A stretch of 64,000 nt of DNA from Halorussus salinus. Lineage in GTDB: Archaea > Halobacteriota > Halobacteria > Halobacteriales > Haladaptataceae. The first letter of the stretch is position 1. Each line of letters opens with the position of its first letter. The position numbers and the translations under genes are program-made. Below the pieces are notes generated by a model. It was not told the DNA's origin, ran no database searches, and saw only the letters and a list, made by a program, of their open reading frames with translations. The DNA lies in assembly GCF_004765815.2 (NCBI RefSeq), contig NZ_ML974128.1, positions 501,077 through 565,076 of the forward strand. Reading direction: 5' to 3'. Shown here in pieces: positions 18,394 to 25,272 of this stretch.

Positions 18394-19629
18394 CTTGCCG
18401 GTGGATTCAACCTCTGACTCTGTGGCAGAGTACGAGACAAATCCTCGGTTCGGTTTCACAGTCCCCGACTTCAGGGCGAGTTGACTGTCGCCCGTCCGCC
18501 GTGAGTCATGTCGCCCACGACGGACAAACCGCCAGCCCACGTTCTTCGCCGCGTTATAATCCGCGTTCGCCGTCGCACCGCACTTTTCGCACTCGAAGAA
18601 GTCGCGTTCCGTGCGGTTGCCATCACTCGTGTGCCCGCACTCACAACACCGCTTCGACGTGTTCGCCGGGTCAACGTATACGACCTCGATACCAAGTTCG
18701 TCGGCCTTGTAACCGACGTACTGGACGAGTTGGGCGTGCGCCCACCGGTGGAATTTACGCTTGCTCGGCATCGAGTCGCGGATGTGGGTCAAGTTTTCGA
18801 ACGCGATATGCGTGCAGTCGTAGGTGACTGCCTCCGCGAGCAACCGATTCGACACCCTGTGCAGGTAGTCACGGTTGTAGCGTTCTTCACGGTTGCCACG
18901 CTGGACGAGCGTGCGATGCGCGGACTCGGTGCCTGTTTCTTGGAGGCCCCCACGCACGCGCTCGAACTCGTGGTGTTCGTGCAAGAGTTCTTGCCCTGAC
19001 TCGAAGTGTGCTGTACTGGTGACGGCGAGGTTTTCGATACCGAGGTCAACCCCGAGAACTGTCCTGTCCTCGGCGGGAGACTCATCGGCATTGGGTTTCG
19101 GCTTACGGAAGCCGAGATGCAAATAGTAGTTACCGTCACGCGCTGTCAGCGTCGATTCCGTGACTTCCCACTCGTCGTTGTCGAGGTATTGGTACTGGTG
19201 GCCGTTTTCGTCGTCGGGCAGTACCAATTCACACCGCACTCGACTGTCAGTAGTGGCGAGTGAGACGGTGTTGTCATCGAACAGGGTCATCGTGTTGGCG
19301 TCGTATTTCACCGTAGGTGCGGTGAACTCGGGTTTCGAGTAGGTGCGACCCTGTTGTTTGCGTTCATCGACGCCTTTCAGGGCTTGTGCGGCTTGGAAGC
19401 ACGCAAGAATGGCGTGTTGACTCCCGAGACGTGTCTCGTCACGAACATCGTGGTAGGCGAGCGACTGGAGTTTGCGTTTGCGGGTTTCGTAGTGCTCCCA
19501 GCCGATGTCCGTAGCGATGTCCGCACCTATGCGCCACTCGTCGATGGTGTCTTCGAGCAGGTCGGCCTGCTCAGGAGATACGGAGAGGCGTGTTATCGCG
19601 GTGCGTCTCAGGTAGCTGTCATCCGCCAC
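18352..19629 (-). CDS. tnpB: RNA-guided endonuclease TnpB
   Basis: 425 residues, full length for TnpB. The N-terminal helix-turn-helix and wedge regions are followed by the split RuvC nuclease: D195 in GVDLGIENLAV, E278 in FENL, D357 in ANADYNAAKN. A zinc ribbon with CxxC at 328-331 and CEKC at 347-350 sits between the last two. All catalytic residues are present, so activity is plausible. TnpB proteins cut DNA guided by an RNA copied from the element's right end, next to a short target-adjacent motif. The last ~20 residues are encoded within the right-end hairpin. Confidence 0.93.
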   Translation of the reverse strand: MADDSYLRRTAITRLSVSPEQADLLEDTIDEWRIGADIATDIGWEHYETRKRKLQSLAYHDVRDETRLGSQHAILACFQAAQALKGVDERKQQGRTYSKPEFTAPTVKYDANTMTLFDDNTVSLATTDSRVRCELVLPDDENGHQYQYLDNDEWEVTESTLTARDGNYYLHLGFRKPKPNADESPAEDRTVLGVDLGIENLAVTSTAHFESGQELLHEHHEFERVRGGLQETGTESAHRTLVQRGNREERYNRDYLHRVSNRLLAEAVTYDCTHIAFENLTHIRDSMPSKRKFHRWAHAQLVQYVGYKADELGIEVVYVDPANTSKRCCECGHTSDGNRTERDFFECEKCGATANADYNAAKNVGWRFVRRGRHDSRRTGDSQLALKSGTVKPNRGFVSYSATESEVESTGKPHPQRSERVSASE

Positions 19630-19689
19630 AAATTCAAAGAAGAGTTATGATTAGTTAATAGTTGGTGTTTGGCTGTTTGTGAGTGACGC

Positions 19690-19812
19690 GCTCCTCCCTG
19701 CCCTACTGCGTCCTCAGAACGCTTCGCGTTCTGATGTGCGAACGAGAGCGTTGCTCTCATTAACGCTACTCGACCTTCGGTCTGCGTTACTCGTTGAGGA
19801 CGGGGACTCCGC
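19690..19812 (-). other. Multi-branched hairpin region upstream of tnpB
   Basis: CGTCCTCA (19708-19715) can pair with TGAGGACG (19794-19801) and encloses three short hairpins: TCAGAACGC/GCGTTCTGA, GAGAGC/GCTCTC and GACC/GGTC within AACGC/GCGTT. On the minus strand its edges (CCCC..CCTCAACGA, AGTAGGG..GGG) resemble those of the right-end hairpin at 18345-18393. Confidence 0.55.
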
Positions 19813-19928
19813 GCTACCGCACAGTTGAAATGGAATGGGACCGTAGCGTCCGCGTATGGGCAACGTGGCTCGGCGAACCGAGGTGAAGGCCCGGCGAGGT
19901 TGACGCCCGCGAGACCGCCGTCGTCGGC

Positions 19929-20285
19929 GTGGACATCAGCGGCCGCCACGAGGAGTCCGGCGAGTACCTGATGGTCGCGGCGGCGGTGTACGCCGCCGTC
20001 GGCACGAACCGACTCCGATCGGTCGAGGGGATGGGGTTCGCCACGAGCGAGAATCCGCCCACGTTCGAACATACCGCCCGCGTCGTCGCGGGCGCGGTCG
20101 AAGAACTGCCCGAACCGCCAGACGGCCCCGTGGTCGCCGAGCGCGGCGAGTTCTACGAGGAGCCAGCGGTCCGCGTCGAGCAGTTCCTCGGCCCGAGTTT
20201 CAAGTACGTCGAGAGTATAGCCGAACGCAAGACCGTGCAAGCCGCACACCACGCCGCGTACGCCGCCCGAAAACTGTTCCTATGA
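19929..20285 (+). CDS. DUF2209-type archaeal protein (5' end possibly altered)
   Basis: 118 residues from GTG 19929, beginning VDISGRHEESGEYLMVAAAV. The match I see is to archaeal DUF2209 proteins, whose start is usually a few residues earlier (VVGVD). In this frame the codons for AVVGV do precede 19929, but no start codon appears before a stop at 19884. The tnpB element ends about 110 nt upstream, so the native start may have been changed. The stop overlaps the hflX ATG by 4 nt, so the two are translationally coupled. Function unknown. Confidence 0.68.
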   Translation: MDISGRHEESGEYLMVAAAVYAAVGTNRLRSVEGMGFATSENPPTFEHTARVVAGAVEELPEPPDGPVVAERGEFYEEPAVRVEQFLGPSFKYVESIAERKTVQAAHHAAYAARKLFL

Positions 20286-21577
20286 AAGCGATAATCGTCA
20301 AGCGAGTCGATTCCGGCACGCCAGACACCGAAGAGATACGCGACCTCGCCCGCGCCGCGGGCTACGAGATAGTCGGGGAGTTCACCCAGTCACGGAAGGA
20401 GGACTCGGCGCTACAGGTCGGCGAGGGGAAGGCCGCCGAAATCGGGGCCGCGGTCGCGGAGACCGGCGCGGAAGTGGTCATCTTCGACAACGAGTTGGGT
20501 CCCTACCAGACGTACAATCTCGGCCAGAAGTTCCCCGCCGAGACGAAGGTCATCGACCGGTTCCGGCTCATCCTCGAAATCTTCGGCCAGCGCGCCCAGA
20601 CCCGGAAAGCCCAACTGCAGGTCGAGTTGGCCGAGTTGCGGTACGAACTACCGCGCGCCGAGGCCAAGACCAGCCTCGCCAAGCGCGACGAGCGGCCGGG
20701 GTTCATGGGGCTGGGCGAGTACGACGAGAGCCGCGAGCAGGACATCAAAGACCAGATTTCGAACATCAAGGACGAACTCGACTCCATCGCCCGGACCGAG
20801 GCCGACCGCCGGGACCGGCGACGCGAGTCCGGATTCGACCTCGTGGCGATGGCTGGCTACACGAACGCCGGGAAGTCCACGCTGATGCAGAGCCTCGCGG
20901 CCGACATCGAGTTGGGCGAGAACGAGGAGTTGCACCCGGACCTCGACACGACCGCGGAAGCACAGGACCGTCTGTTCACCACCTTGGGCACCACCACGCG
21001 GAAGATGGACATGGAGCGACGGGACGTGTTGCTGACCGACACGGTCGGGTTCATCAGCGACCTGCCCCACTGGCTGGTCGAGTCGTTCAAGTCCACGCTC
21101 GACGCGGTGTACCACGCCGACCTCGTGTTGCTCGTCGTGGACGTGAGCGAACCGGTCGAGGAGATACGCGAGAAGTTGGTCACCAGCCACGACACCCTCT
21201 ACGAGCGCAACGAAGCGCCCATCGTGACCGTGCTGAACAAGATAGACGCGGTGGAAGACGACGAACTCGCCGAGAAGGCCGAGGCGCTGTCGGCGCTCGC
21301 GCCCAACCCCATCGCGGTCTCGGGCAAGGAGCAGATAAACCTGACCGACCTGCGCGAGCGCATCGACGCCGAACTCCCCGACTGGCAGCGCGAGAAACTG
21401 GTCCTGCCGATGACCGAGGACACGATGAGCGTCGTCTCGTGGGTCCACGACCACGCGCGAGTCAACGACGTGACCTACGCCGACGACGAGGTGGTCGTGG
21501 ACTTCGAGGCCCGGCCCGCCATCGTCGAGCAGTCCAGAGCGAAGGCCGGGGAGTTGGCGAGCGCGCTCTCGGCCTGA
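20282..21577 (+). CDS. hflX: GTPase HflX
   Basis: 431 residues. The N-terminal HflX domain (residues 1-130) has the typical KAQLQVELAELRYELPR coiled coil. A Gly-rich linker (GFMGLGEYDESRE) leads into the GTPase domain with G1 GYTNAGKS at 192-199, G3 DTVGF near 258 and G4 NKID near 321. A short C-terminal domain ends the protein. HflX binds the large ribosomal subunit and splits stalled or heat-damaged ribosomes in bacteria; a similar ribosome role is expected here. It is coupled to the DUF2209 gene. Confidence 0.94.
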   Translation: MKAIIVKRVDSGTPDTEEIRDLARAAGYEIVGEFTQSRKEDSALQVGEGKAAEIGAAVAETGAEVVIFDNELGPYQTYNLGQKFPAETKVIDRFRLILEIFGQRAQTRKAQLQVELAELRYELPRAEAKTSLAKRDERPGFMGLGEYDESREQDIKDQISNIKDELDSIARTEADRRDRRRESGFDLVAMAGYTNAGKSTLMQSLAADIELGENEELHPDLDTTAEAQDRLFTTLGTTTRKMDMERRDVLLTDTVGFISDLPHWLVESFKSTLDAVYHADLVLLVVDVSEPVEEIREKLVTSHDTLYERNEAPIVTVLNKIDAVEDDELAEKAEALSALAPNPIAVSGKEQINLTDLRERIDAELPDWQREKLVLPMTEDTMSVVSWVHDHARVNDVTYADDEVVVDFEARPAIVEQSRAKAGELASALSA

Positions 21578-21770
21578 CTGCCGGTCGTTTTCGCTCCGAC
21601 AACGCTCGTTACGCCGTCCGTAGCCGCCGGTAACGGCCATGTCGCCGGTCGTATCTCCGATTGTCTCGCCGCCCGCGTTCGACCAGAGTCAATAACAAAG
21701 TGGTCCCGACCGTCAGTCACGCACGGCAGGGGTGGCCGCGCCCGGCGCGTCGGACGCTCCGTCCCGGACG

Positions 21771-22484
21771 ATGGTCAGCGACCGAACGCGGAGGGATTCG
21801 GAGACCGACGATTCGCGCACTCGGGAGCGACTGGTCGCCGCGGCCGCCCGCAATCGCCGTCGCAGATATGCACTCTACTACCTGCATCAGCGGTCCGGTC
21901 CCGTCGCCGTCGCCGCCCTCGCGCGACAGGTGGCGGCGTGGGAGCGGACCGCGACGCCCGACGAGGTGGCTTCGGAACTCGCCGAGCGAGTCGCGTCGTC
22001 ACTCCGGGAGCGTCACCTCCCGGCGCTGGCGGACTCCGGACTCGTCGCGTACGACGCCGACGCCGACCGGGTGGTGGGAACCGTGAGCGACCCGACGGCC
22101 GAGGTCCTGCTGGCCAACCACCCCCGGACGCGACTCCCGTGGTACAAGGTCTACCTGCTCGTCACGGTTCTGTCGGCCGGACTCCTCGGGTTGGTGCGAC
22201 TCGACGTGCCGCCGTTCGACGCGGTGGAACCCATCGCCGCGGCCGCGCTGGTCGTCGCCCTGTTCGCGGTGGCGAGCCTCGGCCACTGGTACGACGTGTA
22301 CCGCTGGCGTCGCGCGACCGAGGAGATGCCCCCGGACTTCGCCGTCACGCTCGACGAGGAGGTCCGGTATCGGGAGTCGTTGGACGACCTCGACGAGTCC
22401 GACGGCGAATCCGGGATCGAGTCGGAACGTGACGCGGACGGTGAACCGGCCGATGAAGGGTCGGCCGACGACCGCGGAGGCTGA
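21771..22484 (+). CDS. Haloarchaeal winged-helix-like domain fused to two membrane spans
   Basis: 237 residues from the ATG at 21771; a GTG at 21732 would add 13 residues. Residues about 15-105 resemble the haloarchaeal DUF7344-type helix-turn-helix domain (RRRYALYYLHQRSGPVAVAALARQVAAWE). Two hydrophobic segments follow (about 128-148 and 156-176), then a long acidic tail. It may be a membrane-tethered regulator; no partner gene is adjacent. Confidence 0.7.
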   Translation: MVSDRTRRDSETDDSRTRERLVAAAARNRRRRYALYYLHQRSGPVAVAALARQVAAWERTATPDEVASELAERVASSLRERHLPALADSGLVAYDADADRVVGTVSDPTAEVLLANHPRTRLPWYKVYLLVTVLSAGLLGLVRLDVPPFDAVEPIAAAALVVALFAVASLGHWYDVYRWRRATEEMPPDFAVTLDEEVRYRESLDDLDESDGESGIESERDADGEPADEGSADDRGG

Positions 22485-22552
22485 CCGGGCGTCGTGACGC
22501 CGCCCGTCGCCAGATCGTGCGATTTAGGTGTCGGAGAGCTGTCTATCACAGC

Positions 22553-22810
22553 ATGTTCCCGTCGTTCGACACCCTCCGCGAGACGTGGGCGGACTCGACG
22601 GACTTCGACTCGGCGCGCCGGAAATTCGCGGTCCTCTGCCTCACCGCTGTCTTCGGATGGGTCGTCTCGTGGGAACTCTCCGCGCTCTGGGAGGCGCTGT
22701 TCGGCTACTCGTCGTTCGTCACGGTGACGAGTACGGCCGTCGCCTTCTGCGGTCTCTACGGGGTGTTCGGCTACGCCGAGACGGCGTTCGGGTCCCGCGA
22801 GCGACCGTGA
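22553..22810 (+). CDS. Small two-span membrane protein
   Basis: 85 residues from the ATG at 22553. The polar N-terminus (FDTLRETWADSTDFDSARRK) is followed by hydrophobic stretches at about 24-42 and 52-70. The first 12 codons of the longer open frame lie in promoter-like sequence and are excluded. The family is not recognised. It is convergent with moaC, 6 nt apart. Confidence 0.6.
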   Translation: MFPSFDTLRETWADSTDFDSARRKFAVLCLTAVFGWVVSWELSALWEALFGYSSFVTVTSTAVAFCGLYGVFGYAETAFGSRERP

Positions 22811-22816
22811 GGACGG

Positions 22817-23365
22817 TCACAGTTCTCGTTTCTGCTTCTCGACCACGCGCACGTCTTCGATGCCCGTGTCGGGATACTGCCCCTCGGCGTCCTTCTCGGC
22901 GGCCTTCACCATGTCCCAGACGACGTTGAGGCCGGTCGTGACGCCTTCCAGCGCCTCCATCTCGCATCCCGTCTTGCCGGTCGTCTCGACGGCGACTTCG
23001 AGTGCGACGCGCTCGTCGTGCAGTTCGAAGTCCGTCTCGACGTTCGTGATGGGTATCTGGTGGCACATCGGGATGGTCTCCCACGTGTGCTTGACCGCTT
23101 GGACCGCGCCGACGCGGGCGGTCGCCAGCACGTCGCCCTTGCTCACCTCGTCGTCGCGGATGGCCGCAATGGTCTCGGGTTGCAGGCGAATCGCGCCAGC
23201 GGCGACCGCTCGCCGGGCGGTGTCGGGCTTGTCGCCCACGTCCACCATCTGGACCTCGCCCTCCTCGTCGGTGTGGGTCAGTTCGGTCTCGCCGTCGCTC
23301 CCGTCTCCGGCGGTTTCACCGCCTCCGTTTCGATGCGCCTCCGTCGCATCGCCGCCCTCACTCAT
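22817..23365 (-). CDS. moaC: Cyclic pyranopterin monophosphate synthase MoaC
   Basis: 182 residues. After a disordered acidic N-terminus of about 35 residues, the MoaC core is clear: VDVGDKPDTARRAVA, MCHQIPIT, and KTGCEMEALEGVTTGLN with the catalytic-loop residues. MoaC acts with MoaA to turn GTP into cyclic pyranopterin monophosphate in molybdenum/tungsten cofactor synthesis. The ATG overlaps the nnr stop region by 8 nt, so it is read from the nnr transcript. Confidence 0.95.
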   Translation of the reverse strand: MSEGGDATEAHRNGGGETAGDGSDGETELTHTDEEGEVQMVDVGDKPDTARRAVAAGAIRLQPETIAAIRDDEVSKGDVLATARVGAVQAVKHTWETIPMCHQIPITNVETDFELHDERVALEVAVETTGKTGCEMEALEGVTTGLNVVWDMVKAAEKDAEGQYPDTGIEDVRVVEKQKREL

Positions 23366-24800
23366 CGTCCTCACCCCAGATTGCGCGGGGAAGCGCGTCC
23401 AGCAGGTCCGAGGCCAGCAGACCGTCGCGTCGGTCGTCGTCCAGCAGTTCCGCGGCGCGACCGTTGGCGTACGCCGCCATGCAGGCCGACTCGAAGGGGT
23501 CGTGAGCCGCCAGCAGGCCCGCTGTCGTGCCCGCGAGCGTGTCGCCGGTTCCGCCGACGGTCATGCCCGAGGTCCCGGCCCGCGAGACGCGGGTCTCGTC
23601 GCCGTCCGAAATCACGTCGTCTTTGGCCTTCGCCAGCACGACGTGGCCGAGGTCCGCGGCGAACTCCTCGACTTCGTCGGCGCGCTCGCGGAGCGCGTCG
23701 GCCGACTCGACTTCCGGACCGCCCATCTTGGCCAACTCCTTGCGATTCGGCGTGCAGACGAGCGTGGCGTCGGTCTCGACCTCGGGGACGACCGGGAGCG
23801 CGTCGGCGTCCACGACCGCCCGGCCGGAGAACGATTCGAGGAACCGTTTCGCGGCCGCCAAGGTCTCGTCGGCGGTGCCGAGACCGGGGCCGAGGACCAC
23901 CACGTCGTCGTAGCTCTCGGCGGTGTCCACGAGGTCGGGGACCTGCTCGGGTGCGAGGTGGTCGCCCTCGTAGGCTTGGACGATGAGGTCCTCGGCGTAG
24001 CCCTGAATCTGGGGCGCGACCGGGCCGGGCGCGGCGACGAACGAGAGGTTCGCGCCCGCCCGGAGCGCGGCCTGCGCGGCCAGCGCCGGGGCACCGGTGT
24101 ACGGCCCGCCGCCGACGACGTAGGCGCGGGCGTCCTCGACACCCGACCCGCGGCGGACGGGGCGCATGTCGCCCGGCCCGACGAACTCCTCGGCGGCGGC
24201 GGGGATGCCGATGTCCGCGACAGTGACCTCGGCGTCGAGCGAATCGAGGCCGGGCTTCCGGTCGTGGAACGTGACCACGCGGTCGGCTTCGACGGCGGTG
24301 CCCTCCGCTTCGCCGGTGTCGGCGTTCACGCCTGAGGGCACGTCTACCGCGACTACGGTCGCGTCGGCGTCGTTGATGCGCTCGGCGGCGGTGGCTTCCG
24401 GTTCCCGGAGCGCGCCCGTGACGCCGGTGCCGAGCATCGCGTCCACGATTACGTCGCAGTCCGGGAGGTCGAAGTCCCGCGAGTCGGTGACGGTCTCGGT
24501 CGCGTAGTCGCCCCGCCGGAGGGCCGCCCAGTTCTCGCGGGCGATGTCCGTGGCGACGGTCTCCTCGCGGCCGAGTAAATGGACTGAGGTTTCGTAATCC
24601 TCCAGAAATCGGACCGCGACGAAGGCGTCGCCGCCGTTGTTCCCGCGTCCGGCGACGACCGCGACTCGCGCGCCGGGGTCGGCGACCGCCCGGACCTCGC
24701 GGGCGACCGCGTTGCCGCTGGACTCCATCAACTGCTTCTGTGGCACCCCGAGGGCCGCCGCGTTGGCGTCCACCTGTGCCATCCGCTCGGAGGGTATCAT
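23358..24800 (-). CDS. nnr: Bifunctional NAD(P)H-hydrate epimerase/dehydratase
   Basis: 480 residues with both domains. The N-terminal epimerase (YjeF_N) has VVAGRGNNGGDAFVAVRFL and CDVIVDAMLGTGVTG. The C-terminal ADP-dependent dehydratase (ribokinase-like) has VVLGPGLG, CTPNRKEL and GMTVGGTGDTLAGTTAGLL, the nucleotide-binding and catalytic-Asp segment. The enzyme repairs hydrated NADH and NADPH. It starts at the ATG 24800, just downstream of a TTAA-type promoter on the minus strand, and leads the nnr-moaC operon. Confidence 0.95.
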   Translation of the reverse strand: MIPSERMAQVDANAAALGVPQKQLMESSGNAVAREVRAVADPGARVAVVAGRGNNGGDAFVAVRFLEDYETSVHLLGREETVATDIARENWAALRRGDYATETVTDSRDFDLPDCDVIVDAMLGTGVTGALREPEATAAERINDADATVVAVDVPSGVNADTGEAEGTAVEADRVVTFHDRKPGLDSLDAEVTVADIGIPAAAEEFVGPGDMRPVRRGSGVEDARAYVVGGGPYTGAPALAAQAALRAGANLSFVAAPGPVAPQIQGYAEDLIVQAYEGDHLAPEQVPDLVDTAESYDDVVVLGPGLGTADETLAAAKRFLESFSGRAVVDADALPVVPEVETDATLVCTPNRKELAKMGGPEVESADALRERADEVEEFAADLGHVVLAKAKDDVISDGDETRVSRAGTSGMTVGGTGDTLAGTTAGLLAAHDPFESACMAAYANGRAAELLDDDRRDGLLASDLLDALPRAIWGEDDE

Positions 24801-24865
24801 GTCCGGTCGTTGGTCGGCGACGGCGTTAAGTCCTGTCGCTGTCGGCTCACCCGACCACCCGGATG

Positions 24866-25081
24866 CGCCGCGCGCTCGGCCCCGCTCGCGGTGCTGCGCG
24901 GCCGAGCGCGCAGGCGAGGAGGTTCGGGGCGCGGTGCGGTGGCTTCGGGCGCAGTGCGGTGGCGGTGCGGTGGCTTCGGCGCGGTGCGGTGGCGGTGCAG
25001 TGGCTTCGGCGCGGTGGCGGTGCAGTGGCTTCGGTGCGGTGGCGGTGCAGTGGCGGTGCGGTCTGATTGGCGTCGGCGATA
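24866..25081 (+). repeat. Dispersed structured element, copy B (repeat-expanded)
   Basis: Starts with a perfect 12-bp hairpin (GCGCGCTCGGCC at 24870-24881 with 24900-24911, 18-nt loop), then GAGGTTCGGGG (24919-24929), then irregular copies of GCGGTGGCGGTGCAGTGGC and GCGGTGCGGTGGCTTCGG to 25057, and ends GCGGTC, 8 nt, GTCGGCGATA (25072-25081). The head hairpin, the G-rich block and the tail match the layout of copies A and C; the middle is expanded. Confidence 0.62.
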
Positions 25082-25159
25082 CTGCGGTTCCCGCTGTGGG
25101 GCCGACCGAAAGACGGTGACGTGACTTCCGAGATAGAAATACGTAGGTGTTCTAAAAGA

Positions 25160-25225
25160 AGAAAAATATAGTTCATAAAATTGTATTTATTTCTATATCG
25201 GGCAGTTCGACGCTGGCTAGCCAGC
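25160..25225 (+). promoter_or_regulatory. Promoter and 14-bp palindrome before the 25273 gene
   Basis: An AT-rich block (25149-25198) contains TTGTATTTATTTCTATATC, a strong TATA region. GCTGGCTAGCCAGC at 25212-25225 is a perfect palindrome just downstream of it, close to the expected transcription start, and could bind a dimeric regulator. Confidence 0.5.
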
Positions 25226-25272
25226 ACGGATAAGACGCTCGCCGTCCGAAACTGTCGCCGGGGAGAGTACTG

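Larger units (their letters stand above)
18340..19812 (-). mobile_element. Solo tnpB element of the IS200/IS605 superfamily (IS1341 type)
   Basis: The element holds only tnpB; no Y1 transposase TnpA is nearby. The 3' (right) end is marked by the hairpin at 18345-18393, after which the minus strand reads GGGGTAGTTGAC. The 5' end is less certain; the folded region 19690-19810 is likely the left end, or the relic of another element's right end. Flanking DNA returns to ordinary GC-rich sequence before DUF2209 on one side and after FUN14 on the other. The exact edges are inferred. Confidence 0.68.

Noticed and set aside
19690-19812. tRNA-like cloverleaf
   Set aside because: Arm lengths and loop sequences do not match a tRNA (no GGTTCRA T-loop, no anticodon arm of proper size); it fits an insertion-element end.
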